Shown: positions 5,279-5,968 of the stretch, one piece after another
Layout: each line of letters starts with the position of its first letter
Numbering within the stretch: position 1 is the first letter of the stretch
DNA from: Verrucomicrobiota bacterium
GTDB lineage: Bacteria; Verrucomicrobiota; Verrucomicrobiia; Opitutales; UBA2995
Direction of reading: 5' to 3'
Assembly (NCBI GenBank): GCA_027297085.1
Contig: JAPUIL010000431.1
Location: 1 to 5,968 of the forward strand
Length of the DNA: 5,968 bases
Program-made: the position numbers and the translations under genes
The notes under the pieces: model-generated
The model's database searches: none
What the model was told of the DNA's origin: nothing
The model's input: the letters and a program-made list of their open reading frames with translations, nothing else

Positions 5279-5968
5279 ATGAATATTTCTTTCTCTAAAT
5301 CCCTTCTTATTATCTTGCTCGCGGTTGCGATTGTATTCGCCGGTTGTTCCAAAAAGCCCAAGACGCTGGTGGCTCGGATGGAAACAAGTATGGGTACGAT
5401 CGTGATCGAGCTTTTCGAGGAAACCACTCCGCTGACAGTGGAAAATTTTGTGGGACTGGCCGAAGGGACCAAGACCTGGACGACTCCGGAGGGTGTAGAA
5501 AAGAATGAGCCTTTTTATGATGGCCTGGTTTTTCACCGGATCATCAAAGACTTTATGATCCAGGGAGGCTGCCCTCTCGGAACTGGCACCGGAGGTCCTG
5601 GCTACCAATTTCAGGACGAGTGTTATGCGGGATCTCTCGTTGATATTGAAGGTGAAATTGCCGACGAAGAAACAGCTAGCCAGGTATTTTCGCAATTGAT
5701 TTTGCCGCACATTCAGGAGAATCAAGGCAGCAGCACTATCCCGGAAATCTCTGAGCTCTTCAACTCCATGCAAACCGCTCGGTCTTACCAACCCTTGGTT
5801 GGAAAAACGGTTGAGGAACTTCAAACCCTCTTAGGATCCACTGTTAAGCTGACTCGTTTCGAGCAGGAGCTGGACCCGATCTCTGGCGAACCAACGCTGC
5901 TTGGTAAGGTCGAATACGGCACCCTCTGCATGGCGAATTCCGGTCCCAATACCAACGGGTCGCAGTTT
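5279..5968 (+). CDS. Cyclophilin-type peptidyl-prolyl isomerase lipoprotein with an insertion, C-terminus cut off
   Basis: The 230 visible codons begin at ATG 5279, chosen because it opens a lipoprotein signal (MNISFSKS, a hydrophobic run, then FAGC with C23 as lipidation site). The cyclophilin fold starts with METSMGTIVIELFEETTP and NFVGLAEG. FHRIIKDFMIQGG (85-97) holds R87, F92, M93 and Q95, equivalent to R55, F60, M61 and Q63 of human cyclophilin A, so the active site is conserved. MANSGPNTNGSQF (218-230) is the next conserved block and the window ends inside it. Compact cyclophilins have about a dozen residues between the FxDE and MAN blocks; here there are about 100, an insertion of roughly 85 residues rich in predicted helix. 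The enzyme catalyses cis-trans isomerisation of prolyl bonds, probably helping periplasmic or outer-membrane proteins fold. No Shine-Dalgarno sequence is visible. Confidence 0.93.
   Translation, partial: MNISFSKSLLIILLAVAIVFAGCSKKPKTLVARMETSMGTIVIELFEETTPLTVENFVGLAEGTKTWTTPEGVEKNEPFYDGLVFHRIIKDFMIQGGCPLGTGTGGPGYQFQDECYAGSLVDIEGEIADEETASQVFSQLILPHIQENQGSSTIPEISELFNSMQTARSYQPLVGKTVEELQTLLGSTVKLTRFEQELDPISGEPTLLGKVEYGTLCMANSGPNTNGSQF

Noticed and set aside
5189..5824. 211-codon minus-strand ORF
   Set aside because: It lies antisense to the well-supported cyclophilin gene and has no recognisable motif.
1..5968. CRISPR array, tRNA, rRNA, phage or defence genes
   Set aside because: I saw no regularly spaced direct repeats, no tRNA-like cloverleaf with a T-loop consensus, and no nuclease, integrase or transposase motifs on either strand.

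Overview
The window holds four protein-coding loci and several dispersed-repeat-like inverted repeats. All four products begin with an N-terminal export signal; two have a lipoprotein-type cysteine. GC content looks to be about 50%, genes are widely spaced and none of the four starts has a clear Shine-Dalgarno sequence. A large secreted PIG-L deacetylase, a TlpA-like thioredoxin protein, a YtcJ-type amidohydrolase lipoprotein and an insert-bearing cyclophilin lipoprotein, together with several different intergenic palindromes, suggest a heterotrophic Gram-negative bacterium. The Verrucomicrobiota (Opitutales-like) or a neighbouring PVC lineage fits best. This is an inference from gene style; there is no rRNA or marker gene to settle it.

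Layout. Positions 1-1397 (minus) carry the N-terminal 465 codons of a PIG-L/LmbE family deacetylase that runs off the left edge. A 227-bp divergent intergenic region follows and contains a 67-bp bimodular REP-like palindrome (1493-1559). Positions 1625-2777 (plus) are a TlpA/thioredoxin-fold gene broken by a frameshift. The break coincides with a perfect 24-bp inverted repeat inside the coding sequence (2502-2525 / 2545-2568), and the C-terminal third of the thioredoxin fold, with its cis-proline, lies in another frame. Between this gene and the convergent amidohydrolase lies an 83-bp imperfect palindrome (2798-2880). Positions 2909-4660 (minus) encode the complete amidohydrolase. The 618-bp region 4661-5278 has no gene I can support, but holds a small hairpin and a 143-bp stretch bounded by a 19-bp imperfect inverted repeat. 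Positions 5279-5968 (plus) begin a cyclophilin-type peptidyl-prolyl isomerase lipoprotein that runs off the right edge.

How the genes relate. They do not form an operon: strands alternate (minus, plus, minus, plus) and every junction is divergent or convergent. What they share is location, since all are predicted to act outside the cytoplasm: a deacylating hydrolase, a periplasmic thiol-disulfide protein, a metal-dependent amidohydrolase and a folding catalyst. I see no defence system, CRISPR array, transposase, phage gene, tRNA or rRNA. The observations most worth following up are the inverted repeat with its frameshift in the TlpA-like gene and the roughly 85-residue insertion in the cyclophilin. 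I found no convincing undescribed system.
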